Assembly (NCBI GenBank): GCA_934597165.1
Contig: CAKTQP010000007.1
Coordinates: forward strand, 4,463-68,462
Length of the DNA: 64,000 bases
Direction of reading: 5' to 3'
Source of the DNA: an uncultured Oscillospiraceae bacterium
GTDB lineage: Bacteria > Bacillota > Clostridia > Oscillospirales > Oscillospiraceae
Shown: positions 8,481 through 15,899 of the stretch, piece by piece
Position numbering within the stretch: position 1 is the stretch's first letter
How the letters are laid out: each line of letters starts with the position of its first letter
Translations under genes and position numbers: made by a program
Notes under the pieces: generated by a model
Database searches by the model: none
The model's input: only the letters and a program-made list of their open reading frames with translations
Told to the model about the DNA's origin: nothing

Positions 8481-8942
8481 GTGCACCTGCTGACCTTTTC
8501 CCTGCCTGTGATGTGGCTCATCATCCTGGTGGTGTTGGCGCTGGCAGAGTCGGCCACCATCAACCTGGTGTCCATCTGGTTCGCCGCCGGCGCGCTGGTG
8601 GCGCTGCTGGTCTCCCTGTTCTGTCAGAACTTCTGGATCCAGCTGGTCCTCTTTATCCTCGTCTCCGCCCTGTGCCTGGCACTGGTTCGGCCGCTGGCTC
8701 AGAAGAAGTTTACCCCGCACCTCCGTCCCACCAACCTTGACCTACTCCTGGGGCAGGACGCTGTGGTGACAGAGGACATCGACAATCTGGCCGCCACCGG
8801 TCAGGTGAAGGTGGGCGGACAGATCTGGACGGCTCGGAACGAAGTGGAGGAACCCATCCCCGCTGGCACCATTGTCCAGGTTTTGCGCATTGAAGGTGTG
8901 AAGATCATCGTCCGGGTCAAGGACTCGGCTGTGGAATCATGA
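8481..8942 (+). CDS. NfeD family membrane protein
   Basis: A 153-residue protein with three hydrophobic helices in the first 75 residues (MWLIILVVLALAES, IWFAAGALVALLVSL, LVLFILVSALCLALV) and a C-terminal OB-fold of the NfeD type (LLLGQDAVVTEDI ... GQVKVGGQIWTARN). The GTG start at 8481 is preferred because AAAGGAG lies about 10 nt upstream; the upstream in-frame ATG overlaps the promoter region. NfeD proteins lie next to SPFH/stomatin genes and are thought to work with them in membrane microdomains. The stomatin gene starts 13 nt downstream, so the two form an operon. Confidence 0.88.
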   Translation: MHLLTFSLPVMWLIILVVLALAESATINLVSIWFAAGALVALLVSLFCQNFWIQLVLFILVSALCLALVRPLAQKKFTPHLRPTNLDLLLGQDAVVTEDIDNLAATGQVKVGGQIWTARNEVEEPIPAGTIVQVLRIEGVKIIVRVKDSAVES

Positions 8943-8955
8943 GAAAGGAGCACTT

Positions 8956-9864
8956 ATGTATAAGTTTATCATCCCGATCATTTTGATCATTTTGGTGTTG
9001 CTGGTCTTGGCCAAGAACATCGTCATCGTACAACAGTCCCGTGCCTACGTCGTGGAACGGCTGGGCGCCTTCCAGGCAGTCTGGGGGGTGGGCATTCACC
9101 TCAAAATCCCCTTCATCGAACGGGTCGCCCGCAAGGTCTCCCTGAAGGAACAGATCGCAGACTTCCCCCCTCAGCCGGTCATCACCAAGGACAACGTCAC
9201 CATCCAGGTGGACACCGTCCTGTTCTTCCAGATCACCGACCCCAAGCTGTATGCCTACGGCGTGGAACATCCCATGGCTGCCATTGAAAACCTGACCGCC
9301 ACCACCCTGAGAAACCTCATCGGCGACCTGGAGCTGGATCAGTCCCTGACCAGCCGTGACATCATCAACGCCAAGATGCGGGTCATCCTGGATGAGGCCA
9401 CCGACCCCTGGGGCATCAAGGTCAACCGGGTGGAGCTGAAGAACATCATGCCGCCCAGAGAGATCCAGGACGCCATGGAGAAGCAGATGAAGGCAGAGCG
9501 GGAACGCCGGGAAGCCATCCTCCAGGCAGAAGGCCAGAAGCAGAGCCAGATCCTGGTGGCAGAAGGCGAGAAGCAGTCCCTGGTGCTCCGTGCAGAAGCT
9601 GCTAAGGAAGCAAAGCTGCTGGAGGCCGAAGCACAGGCACAGGCTATCTTGAAGGTGCAGCAGGCACAGGCTGACGCTTTGAAGCTGCTGAACGAAGCTG
9701 CACCCAACGAACAGGTGGTCAAGCTCAAGAGTCTGGAAGCCTTCCAGGCAGCCGCCAACGGCAAGGCCACCAAGATCATCATCCCCAGCGAGATTCAGGG
9801 TCTGGCCGGTCTGGCCGCTGGCCTGAAGGGCATCGTGGAGAAGGATGAACCTGCCGCCAAGTAA
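8956..9864 (+). CDS. SPFH/stomatin family protein (paraslipin/QmcA type)
   Basis: A 302-residue protein: one N-terminal membrane anchor (IIPIILIILVLLVLAKNIVIV), the SPFH domain (about 25-190, with VVERLGAFQAVWGVGIH and PPREIQDAMEKQM), and a long Ala/Glu/Gln-rich coiled coil (about 180-260) that drives oligomer formation. The tail is enriched in small residues. It pairs with the NfeD gene immediately upstream. The family scaffolds membrane microdomains and can affect membrane proteases; the client here is unknown. A terminator follows the stop. Confidence 0.92.
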   Translation: MYKFIIPIILIILVLLVLAKNIVIVQQSRAYVVERLGAFQAVWGVGIHLKIPFIERVARKVSLKEQIADFPPQPVITKDNVTIQVDTVLFFQITDPKLYAYGVEHPMAAIENLTATTLRNLIGDLELDQSLTSRDIINAKMRVILDEATDPWGIKVNRVELKNIMPPREIQDAMEKQMKAERERREAILQAEGQKQSQILVAEGEKQSLVLRAEAAKEAKLLEAEAQAQAILKVQQAQADALKLLNEAAPNEQVVKLKSLEAFQAAANGKATKIIIPSEIQGLAGLAAGLKGIVEKDEPAAK

Positions 9865-9881
9865 TGACGCACAACAAAAAA

Positions 9882-9905
9882 GAGGATGCCTCGGCATCCT
9901 CTTTT
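9882..9905. terminator. Bidirectional intrinsic terminator
   Basis: GAGGATGC (9882-9889) pairs with GCATCCTC (9894-9901) around a 4-nt loop, flanked by AAAAAA and TTTTT. It serves the plus-strand stomatin gene and the converging minus-strand WYL regulator. Confidence 0.87.
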
Positions 9906-9911
9906 TCTTAT

Positions 9912-10895
9912 TTATATGGTCAAGTAGTTCAGCTGAATCTGCTCCAGCTGCTCCTTCATCCCTCTGGCCACGTCCTCTGGCCCTAGGATGGTCACGCCGT
10001 TGCCCAGGCCGAAGATCCAACCATAGAACTGTGGACTGACGGCCACCTGCACCAGAGCGGTGAAGTGACTGTCGTCCTCCGGTGTGATGTGCACCGCCTC
10101 TCCGAACCGGTCGATGATGACATGGGAGAAGCAGTTGCTGCAGCGGAGCAGCACATCCCGTTCCTCGCCCTTGAACATCCCAAAGTGGATACTGGCGTAG
10201 CGTCCCAGGTCGAAGGATTCATAAATCTCCTCCCCATCCCGGCTCAGCTCGGTCACCTGAATATCCAGCATCTTATCCACCCGGAAGTGTTTGATCTCCT
10301 GGGCAGTTCCGTCGTATGCAGTCAGATAGTAGTTCTCGTCGCTGCACAGCAGGGCATAGGGACTCATCTGATAAACTGCGCCGTCGTGGCGGAGCACCTT
10401 TCTGCCGTGGATGTTGTAGTCGAAGTAGCGGAAGGTGATCTGCCGCTTTTCGTTGATGGCGTTATGGATGGCGTCGATGTTGTAATAGACGCTCTCATTC
10501 ATGCTCTTCACCCGTCCGGCTACAAAGACCTGCCGCTGCAAGGTCTGGGCACCATAGGCAGAGGTCTGCTGCTCCAATTTGTGAATGAGCTCGTGGCTTT
10601 TCTTCACCGTGATAAATCGGCTGGACTGCACCGCGTCCACCAGCAGTTTCAATTCCGCCAGTTGGAAGTCTCGTTCGCCTAGGTAATACCCTCGCCCACG
10701 CTGTAGGACAATGTCATAGCCTTGGTTCCGCAGGGTCTCCACATCCCCGTACACGCTCTTCCGTTCCGCCATGATCCCGTTGGCTTGGAGCTTATCCAAC
10801 AGCTTGGGGACGGACAGCGGATGGTTCTCATCGCTCTCCCGCTGGAAGATGTGGAGCAAAAGCAGGAGCTTCTCTTTGTGCTGATTCTTTGACAT
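9912..10895 (-). CDS. WYL domain-containing transcriptional regulator
   Basis: A 327-residue cytoplasmic regulator. The N-terminal winged helix (about 8-75, SVPKLLDKLQANGIMAERKSVYGDVETL) belongs to the HTH_11 type. It is followed by a WYL domain (about 140-220; PYALLCSDENYYLTAYD) and a C-terminal WCX region (DVLLRCSNCFSHVIIDRFG). WYL domains bind nucleic-acid or nucleotide ligands and are known from phage-defence, DNA-damage and metabolic regulators. No defence genes adjoin it here, so its target is unknown. The ATG is preceded by GGGGGGA 8 nt away. Confidence 0.88.
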   Translation of the reverse strand: MSKNQHKEKLLLLLHIFQRESDENHPLSVPKLLDKLQANGIMAERKSVYGDVETLRNQGYDIVLQRGRGYYLGERDFQLAELKLLVDAVQSSRFITVKKSHELIHKLEQQTSAYGAQTLQRQVFVAGRVKSMNESVYYNIDAIHNAINEKRQITFRYFDYNIHGRKVLRHDGAVYQMSPYALLCSDENYYLTAYDGTAQEIKHFRVDKMLDIQVTELSRDGEEIYESFDLGRYASIHFGMFKGEERDVLLRCSNCFSHVIIDRFGEAVHITPEDDSHFTALVQVAVSPQFYGWIFGLGNGVTILGPEDVARGMKEQLEQIQLNYLTI

Positions 10896-11041
10896 GATTG
10901 ATCCCCCCTTATTTACATTTTCTCACAAATAATGTCCAGAAAAACGGACTAAGGAGGAGAATATGGAGAAAACGACCTCTTTTTTTGCGATTTTCCCGCT
11001 TTTTGTGCTCCGTCACGCAAAGAGTTTCCGTCTTTGGGCAT

Positions 11042-11080
11042 AAAAAACCCGCCCGACAGAGGGTTCTGCCAGGCGGGTGA
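11042..11080 (-). terminator. Intrinsic terminator of pta
   Basis: On the minus strand the stem ACCCGCCTGGCAGA...TCTGTCGGGCGGGT is followed by TTTTTTA, ending 14-50 nt past the pta stop codon. Confidence 0.85.
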
Positions 11081-11093
11081 ATGATTTGCGATG

Positions 11094-12074
11094 TTATGCC
11101 AGAGCTGCGGTGATGATAGCCATGGAGTAGACTTCTTCTGCGTTGCAGCCACGGGACAGGTCGTTGACGGGAGCGTTCAGACCCAGCAGGATGGGGCCGT
11201 AAGCGTTAAAGCTGCCCAGACGCTGTGCGATCTTATAGCCGATGTTGCCGGCGTTGATGTCGGGGAATACGAAGGTGTTGGCGTAGCCAGCTACTTCGGA
11301 GTCGGGGCACTTGATCTTTGCCACACGAGGAGCCACAGCGGCATCAAACTGAATCTCGCCTTCGATGGGCAGGTCGGGGTGCAGTTCCTTGCACTTATGA
11401 GTGGCATTGCGCATCTTGTCCACGTCCTCACCGGAGCCAGAACCGTGGGTAGAATAGCTCAGGAATGCCACCTTGGGGTCTACGCCAAAGACGCGGGCGC
11501 AGTTTGCAGTTTCAGCAGCGATCTCCACCAGGTCATCTTCGTTGGGGTTGATGTTGATAGCGCAGTCACCCATGGCCAGGACTTCTTCCTTACCACTTGC
11601 AGCGCCACGGACCAGGATGAAGCAAGAAGAGACGATCTTGTTGCCGGGCTTGGTCTTGATGAGCTGGAGGGCGGGACGGACGGTATCAGCGGTGGAGTAG
11701 GTAGCGCCGCCCAGCAGAGCGTCAGCCTTGCCCATCTTCACCAGCATGGTGCCGAAGTAGTTGCCCTGCTTGAGCACCTGCAGAGCTTCTTCGGGGGTCA
11801 TGCCCTTGCTCTTACGCAGCTCGCACAGTTCAGCGACCATTTCGTCCATTTCGGGATAGTTATCGGGGTCAACGATCGTTGCGCCACGGATATTGTAGCC
11901 AGCTTCTTCGGAAGCGGTCTGGATCTCATCGGGGTTGCCGACCAGAATGGGCTGCAGGAAATAACCAGCCAGCAGACGGGAAGCGGCTTCCAGGATACGG
12001 GGGTCGGTGCCTTCGGTAAAGACAATTTTCTTGGGATTCGCCTTCAGACGATTGATCATTTCACCAAAAACCAT
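11094..12074 (-). CDS. pta: Phosphate acetyltransferase
   Basis: A 326-residue enzyme that interconverts acetyl-CoA and acetyl phosphate, the step before acetate kinase yields ATP in acetate fermentation. Family sequence is clear throughout: IVFTEGTDPRILEAA near the N-terminus, DALLGGATYSTADTVRPALQ in the middle, and a C-terminal block with INVDLSR-like NDLSRGC. The length matches the compact class without an N-terminal regulatory domain. No acetate kinase gene adjoins it. The start is supported by AGGAGGAATCAAT before the ATG, and the gene has its own promoter (12209-12237). Confidence 0.96.
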   Translation of the reverse strand: MVFGEMINRLKANPKKIVFTEGTDPRILEAASRLLAGYFLQPILVGNPDEIQTASEEAGYNIRGATIVDPDNYPEMDEMVAELCELRKSKGMTPEEALQVLKQGNYFGTMLVKMGKADALLGGATYSTADTVRPALQLIKTKPGNKIVSSCFILVRGAASGKEEVLAMGDCAININPNEDDLVEIAAETANCARVFGVDPKVAFLSYSTHGSGSGEDVDKMRNATHKCKELHPDLPIEGEIQFDAAVAPRVAKIKCPDSEVAGYANTFVFPDINAGNIGYKIAQRLGSFNAYGPILLGLNAPVNDLSRGCNAEEVYSMAIITAALA

Positions 12075-12208
12075 ATTGATTCCTCCTAAATGTTATCAAG
12101 CACATAGATGACAGAATAAAGCGGGAAAATCTCTGTTCCCCAACAAAGAGCATTCCCGTTACCCGCTGGGACATGGAAAGGGCATATCCCATTGATTCGT
12201 TATGATAT

Positions 12209-12237
12209 AATCTACCACCTTTTCTTGCTAAAAGCAA
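12209..12237 (-). promoter_or_regulatory. Probable pta promoter
   Basis: On the minus strand TTGCTT (12232-12237) and TAGATT (12209-12214) are 17 bp apart. The -35 lies in the small hairpin CTTGC-TAAAA-GCAAG, a possible operator. Two copies of GGTATA-like sequence further upstream (near 12255-12275) could be a second -10 region. The rest of 12075-12334 shows no gene. Confidence 0.6.
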
Positions 12238-12334
12238 GTAGATTTGGGTGGATTTATACCAAAAAGTATACCAAAAAAAGATACAGTGATTTGTTGATTT
12301 TTTTGTTTTTCCGCTGGTTTCTCCCTGCTTTTTC

Positions 12335-12363
12335 TTTACAATTTCCTGATTTTACGGTACTAT
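12335..12363 (+). promoter_or_regulatory. Probable lepA promoter
   Basis: TTTACA (12335-12340) and TACTAT (12358-12363) are separated by 17 bp. Transcripts from here would pass through repeat copies A and B, both with a terminator-like first hairpin, before reaching the intact lepA start at 12793, a leader of more than 400 nt. Confidence 0.6.
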
Positions 12364-12427
12364 ATTGAATATTCATCCACTGAAATCCGATTTATATGAT
12401 TAGTCGGATTGTACAAAGTGTTTTTTT

Positions 12428-12546
12428 CCCAGTCGATGTTCCATCGACCGGGAGCCCTTTTTTGATTTCACTTGCTCGGCGGAAATGAATTCCGCCTGCG
12501 CCAAGGGTTTCCTCTGGAAAACGCTTGTGACGCCGCACCTGCGGCG
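12428..12546 (+). repeat. Structured repeat, copy A (four hairpins, first one terminator-like)
   Basis: Hairpin 1: CCC-A-GTCGATG / CATCGAC-C-GGG (12428-12452), then six T residues at 12458-12463, the form of an intrinsic terminator. Hairpin 2: GGCGGAA / TTCCGCC (12478-12496) with a 5-nt loop. Hairpin 3: GTTTCC / GGAAA-A-C (12507-12522). Hairpin 4: CGCCGC / GCGGCG (12531-12546). Linkers such as GATTTCACTTGCTC and CTGCGCCAAGG are shared with the other copies. It forms part of a 198-bp segment (12425-12622) that is tandemly repeated as copy B. Confidence 0.85.
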
Positions 12547-12593
12547 GGCGCTTGTTCGATTACTATTACTCTTTCTCAAAAGGAGATCACTTT

Positions 12594-12686
12594 ATGAACC
12601 AGGAAAACATCCGCAACTTTGCTTTCCCAGTCGATGTCCCATCGATCGGGAGCCCTTTTTTGATTTCACTTGCTCGGCGGAACTGA
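12594..12686 (+). pseudogene. Fragment of the lepA start (first 9 codons) fused to repeat B
   Basis: The ATG at 12594 follows the same AAAAGGAGAT ribosome site as the real lepA start. It encodes MNQENIRNF, identical to residues 1-9 of LepA, and then runs out of homology into repeat copy B at about 12621. The frame continues to a TGA at 12684-12686, giving a 30-residue peptide. It is either a remnant of an older lepA or the product of a tandem duplication of the leader. With an intact ribosome site it could be translated as an upstream ORF. Confidence 0.85.
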
Positions 12687-12744
12687 ATTCTGCCTGCGCC
12701 AAGGGTTTCCTCTGGAAAACGCTTGTGACGCCGCACTTGCGGCG
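12626..12744 (+). repeat. Structured repeat, copy B (direct duplicate of A)
   Basis: Copy B is offset 198 bp from A with scattered differences. Hairpin 2 here reads GGCGGAA / TTCTGCC, where the change makes a G-U pair and keeps the stem. Hairpin 1 again pairs, CCC-A-GTCGATG / ATCGAT-CGGG, and is followed by a T run at about 12656-12661. A one-base insertion lies between this copy and the lepA start (GATTCATTTT against GATCACTTT). Confidence 0.85.
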
Positions 12745-12792
12745 GGCGCTCGTTTGATTACCATTACTCTTTCTCAAAAGGAGATTCATTTT

Positions 12793-14595
12793 ATGAACCA
12801 GGAAAACATCCGCAACTTTTCTATTATCGCTCACATTGACCACGGCAAATCCACCCTGTCCGACCGGCTCATCGAAGCTTGCGGCGCGGTGTCCGCCAGA
12901 GAGATGGAGAATCAGATCTTAGACTCCATGGATCTGGAACGGGAACGGGGCATCACCATCAAAGCCCGTGCCATCACCCTGCGCTACGAGGCGGACGATG
13001 GGGAGACCTACATTCTGAATCTGATCGACACGCCGGGTCACGTGGACTTCAACTATGAGGTCAGCCGCAGCCTGGCCGCCTGTGAAGGTGCTGTGCTGGT
13101 GGTGGACGCCAGCCAGGGCGTGGAAGCGCAGACGCTGGCCAACACCTATCTGGCCATCGAGCATGACCTGGAAGTGCTGCCGGTCTTGAACAAGATCGAC
13201 TTGCCCTCTGCCGACCCGATGCGGGTGAAGGAGGAGATTGAGAATATCATCGGCCTGCCAGCTATGGACGCGCCGGAGATTTCCGCTAAGGCAGGCATCA
13301 ACATCCACGCGGTGCTGGAGGACATCATCCAAAACGTGCCCGCTCCTACCGGGGACGAAAACGCTCCTTTGAAGGCATTGATCTTTGACTCCCAGTACGA
13401 CTCCTATCGCGGCGTCATCGTCCTGATGCGAGTCATGGAGGGCAGCATCCGCACCGGTATGGATGTGAAGATGATGGCCAGCGGGGCGGTGTACAAGGTG
13501 GTGGAATGTGGGCATATGCTGCCCATCGGTCTGGATCCTTGTGGGGAGCTACGCGCCGGTGAGGTCGGTTACTTTACCGCCTCCATCAAGAACGTCCGGG
13601 ACACCAGCGTAGGTGATACCGTCACCAGCGTGGAGAATCCGGCAGCAGAACCGCTGCCCGGCTATCGTCCCGCCCAGCCCATGGTCTACTGTGGCATCTA
13701 CACCGAGGACGGCAGCAAATACCCCGACCTGCGGGACGCACTGGAAAAGCTCCAGCTCAACGACGCCTCTCTGAGCTTTGAGCCGGAGTCCTCTGTGGCA
13801 CTGGGGTTCGGGTTCCGTGTGGGCTTCTTGGGGATGCTTCACATGGAGGTCATCCAGGAGCGTTTGGAGCGAGAATTTGACCTGGATCTGGTCACCACCT
13901 TGCCCAGCGTCATCTATGAGGTCATCAAGACCGACGGTTCCACCGTCTTCGTGGACAACCCCCACAACTATCCCGACCCGGGCAGCATTTCCAAGGCATT
14001 GGAGCCTTTTGTGAACGTGTCCATCATCTCGCCCAACGAGTTCGTAGGCAACATCATGCCTCTTTGCCAGGATCGCCGGGGACAGTTCGTGGATATGCAG
14101 TACCTGGACACCCACCTGGTGGAGATCCACTACAAGATGCCCTTGAACGAGATCATCTATGACTTCTTCGACACCCTGAAAGCACACACCAAGGGTTACG
14201 CTTCCCTGGACTACGAGCTGTCCGACTACCAGGAGAGTAACCTGGTGAAGGTGGACCTGCTGCTCAACGGCGACCAGGTGGACGCCCTGTCCTTTATTGT
14301 CCATAAGGACAAAGCCTATAAGCGAGCCAGAAAGATCTGCGAAAAGCTCAAGGACAACATCCCCCGCCAGCTCTTCGAGGTGCCCATCCAGGCCGCCATC
14401 GGCGGGAAGATCATCGCCCGCGAGACCGTCAAGGCTATGCGGAAAGACGTTTTGGCTAAGTGCTACGGCGGCGACATCACCCGTAAGAAAAAGCTGCTGG
14501 AGAAGCAGAAAGAAGGCAAAAAGAAGATGCGGAATCTTGGTACAGTGCAGGTGCCTACCGAAGCTTTCCTGGCTGTCCTCAAGCTGGATGAGTAA
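12793..14595 (+). CDS. lepA: Elongation factor 4 (LepA), ribosome back-translocase GTPase
   Basis: A 600-residue translational GTPase, the normal LepA length. G1 is AHIDHGKST (residues about 14-22), G3 [16 protein letters not shown]4 [10 protein letters not shown], and the C-terminal LepA-specific domain ends in [25 protein letters not shown]. It binds ribosomes stalled by stress and promotes back-translocation; it acts in the cytosol and at the membrane. The ATG at 12793 is set by AAAAGGAGATT and by homology; an upstream in-frame ATG at 12670 lies inside repeat B and is not the start. Fragments of lepA's own beginning and end lie outside the flanking repeats (12594-12620 and 14733-14813), so the locus looks nested or duplicated. 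Confidence 0.96.
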   Translation: MNQENIRNFSIIAHIDHGKSTLSDRLIEACGAVSAREMENQILDSMDLERERGITIKARAITLRYEADDGETYILNLIDTPGHVDFNYEVSRSLAACEGAVLVVDASQGVEAQTLANTYLAIEHDLEVLPVLNKIDLPSADPMRVKEEIENIIGLPAMDAPEISAKAGINIHAVLEDIIQNVPAPTGDENAPLKALIFDSQYDSYRGVIVLMRVMEGSIRTGMDVKMMASGAVYKVVECGHMLPIGLDPCGELRAGEVGYFTASIKNVRDTSVGDTVTSVENPAAEPLPGYRPAQPMVYCGIYTEDGSKYPDLRDALEKLQLNDASLSFEPESSVALGFGFRVGFLGMLHMEVIQERLEREFDLDLVTTLPSVIYEVIKTDGSTVFVDNPHNYPDPGSISKALEPFVNVSIISPNEFVGNIMPLCQDRRGQFVDMQYLDTHLVEIHYKMPLNEIIYDFFDTLKAHTKGYASLDYELSDYQESNLVKVDLLLNGDQVDALSFIVHKDKAYKRARKICEKLKDNIPRQLFEVPIQAAIGGKIIARETVKAMRKDVLAKCYGGDITRKKKLLEKQKEGKKKMRNLGTVQVPTEAFLAVLKLDE

Positions 14596-14612
14596 CGTTC
14601 TTTTTGCCTTCC

Positions 14613-14727
14613 CGCCGGGAGTCCGGCGTACAAGCGTTTTGCAAAGCAAAACCTTGGCGCAGGCGGAATTCACTTCCGCCGAGTATGTCCAATCAAAAGG
14701 GCTCCCGAAAGTCGTCAGACTTTTGGG
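14613..14727 (-). repeat. Structured repeat, copy C (inverted, downstream of lepA)
   Basis: Read on the minus strand it has the same order as copies A and B. Hairpin 1 is at 14704-14727 (10 bp, CCCGAAAGTC / GACTTTTGGG on the plus strand). Hairpin 2 is GGCGGAA / TTCCGCC (14662-14680), hairpin 3 GTTTTGC / GCAAAAC (14636-14652) and hairpin 4 CGCCGG / CCGGCG (14613-14628). Stems 1, 3 and 4 differ from copy A at paired positions but still pair. It lies between the intact lepA stop and a second copy of the lepA 3' end. Confidence 0.85.
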
Positions 14728-14732
14728 AATCT

Positions 14733-14813
14733 GGCAAAAAGAAGATGCGCAACCTGGGTACAGTGCAGATGCCTACCGAAGCTTTCCTGGCTGTCCTCAA
14801 GCTGGATGAATAA
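14733..14813 (+). pseudogene. Second copy of the last 26 codons of lepA
   Basis: Positions 14733-14814 repeat 14515-14596 with a few base changes. They encode [20 protein letters not shown] then VLKLDE and a stop, one residue different from the end of LepA (Val to Met). Most differences are silent third-position changes (for example CGG/CGC, AAT/AAC, CTT/CTG), which suggests the two copies diverged while both were coding, as in two homologous lepA genes, rather than by decay of a recent duplicate. There is no start codon with a ribosome site, so it is a remnant. Confidence 0.88.
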
Positions 14814-14850
14814 CATCAGTTTTTCCCCCAATCAAAAGAAGGATTTTATC

Positions 14851-15336
14851 ATGGAAAACAAACTTACTTTCCGCTATGCTGAGCGGAAAGATGTCTCGCT
14901 CATCCTGCAATTCATCAAGGATTTGGCCGAGTATGAAAAGATGCTGGACGAAGTGGTCGCGGATGAAGCAACGCTGGAAGAGTGGATTTTTGACCAGAAG
15001 AAAGCGGAAGTGCTCTTCGCTATGGAAGAGGGAAAAGAAGTTGGATTTGCGCTGTTCTTCCACAACTTTTCTACCTTTTTGGGGCGAGCAGGTCTCTATC
15101 TAGAAGACCTGTTCGTTCAGCCGGAGCACCGCGGCAAGGGCTATGGGAAGCAAATCTTGCAGAAGCTGGCGTCTATCGCGGTAGAGCGCAAGTGCGGTCG
15201 GCTGGAGTGGTGGTGTCTGGACTGGAACCAGCCCAGCATTGACTTCTACCTGTCTTTGGATGCGGAGCCTATGTCTGATTGGACGGTATATCGCATTGCC
15301 GGAGATACGTTACAGAATCTCGCCCAAGAAAATTGA
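14851..15336 (+). CDS. GNAT family N-acetyltransferase
   Basis: A 161-residue acetyltransferase. The acetyl-CoA binding motif is clear: LEDLFVQPEHRGKGYGKQIL (residues about 83-105), and the end, LDWNQPSIDFYLSLDAEPMSDWTVYRI, resembles the diamine N-acetyltransferase (spermidine acetyltransferase-like) branch. The substrate is not certain. The ATG at 14851 with AAGGA 9 nt upstream is chosen over the longer frame from 14806, which reads through the lepA remnant stop region. It is followed by a terminator. Confidence 0.88.
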   Translation: MENKLTFRYAERKDVSLILQFIKDLAEYEKMLDEVVADEATLEEWIFDQKKAEVLFAMEEGKEVGFALFFHNFSTFLGRAGLYLEDLFVQPEHRGKGYGKQILQKLASIAVERKCGRLEWWCLDWNQPSIDFYLSLDAEPMSDWTVYRIAGDTLQNLAQEN

Positions 15337-15349
15337 TTTTTTCGACAAG

Positions 15350-15381
15350 AAACCCCGAACCAAATTGGTTCGGGGTTTTTG
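15350..15381. terminator. Bidirectional intrinsic terminator
   Basis: AACCCCGAACCAA pairs with TTGGTTCGGGGTT, flanked by A-rich and TTTTT sequence. It ends the plus-strand acetyltransferase gene and the minus-strand YbaK gene. Confidence 0.88.
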
Positions 15382-15390
15382 CTGTTTTGC

Positions 15391-15867
15391 TTATTCCTCC
15401 GGAATCTTGCAGACATCCACCCAGCCCTTGAAGTGGTCGCAATTTGCTTCCAGCTCAGGGATGGTCAGCTCGATGGCGCTGTTAGAGCTGCCGCAGGCGG
15501 GGAAAACGGTCTCAAACCGTTTCAGGCTCTCGTCCAGGTACACGTCCACGCCCTCGTTGACTGCAAAGGGGCAGACGCCGCCGACAGCGTGGCCGATGAG
15601 GGTCTCCGCCTCCTCGTGGGAGAGCATTTTGGCCTTGGTGTGGAACTGGGCCTTGTATTTGGGATTGGCGATCTTGGCGTCGCCGGCGGCGACGATGAGC
15701 ACCACATGGTCGTCCACGTGGAAGGAAAGGGTCTTGGCAATGCGCTGCCCTTTCACGTTCAGTGCCTGGGCAGCCAACTCCACCGTTGCGCTGGACACCT
15801 CAAACTCCTGCACCCGGTCTTCCATGTTCCGTTCCCGGAAATAGGCTCGTACTCGTTCAATAGACAT
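15391..15867 (-). CDS. YbaK/EbsC family aminoacyl-tRNA deacylase
   Basis: A 158-residue protein of the YbaK/ProRS-INS editing fold, with AKTLSFHVDDHVVLIVAAGDAKI and the family block AVGGVCPFAVNEGVDVYLDESL. Members hydrolyse mischarged Cys- or Ala-tRNA(Pro) in trans or related species. The exact tRNA is not clear from sequence. It is the last gene of a minus-strand run with ricT and holB, 33 nt after ricT. Confidence 0.9.
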   Translation of the reverse strand: MSIERVRAYFRERNMEDRVQEFEVSSATVELAAQALNVKGQRIAKTLSFHVDDHVVLIVAAGDAKIANPKYKAQFHTKAKMLSHEEAETLIGHAVGGVCPFAVNEGVDVYLDESLKRFETVFPACGSSNSAIELTIPELEANCDHFKGWVDVCKIPEE

Positions 15868-15899
15868 GCAAACTCACATTCTTTCTCTGTGTTTTCCGA

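Noticed and set aside
12670..12792. An earlier lepA start giving a 641-residue protein
   Set aside because: The extra 41 codons lie within repeat B; the ATG at 12793 has AAAAGGAGATT and gives the normal 600 residues.
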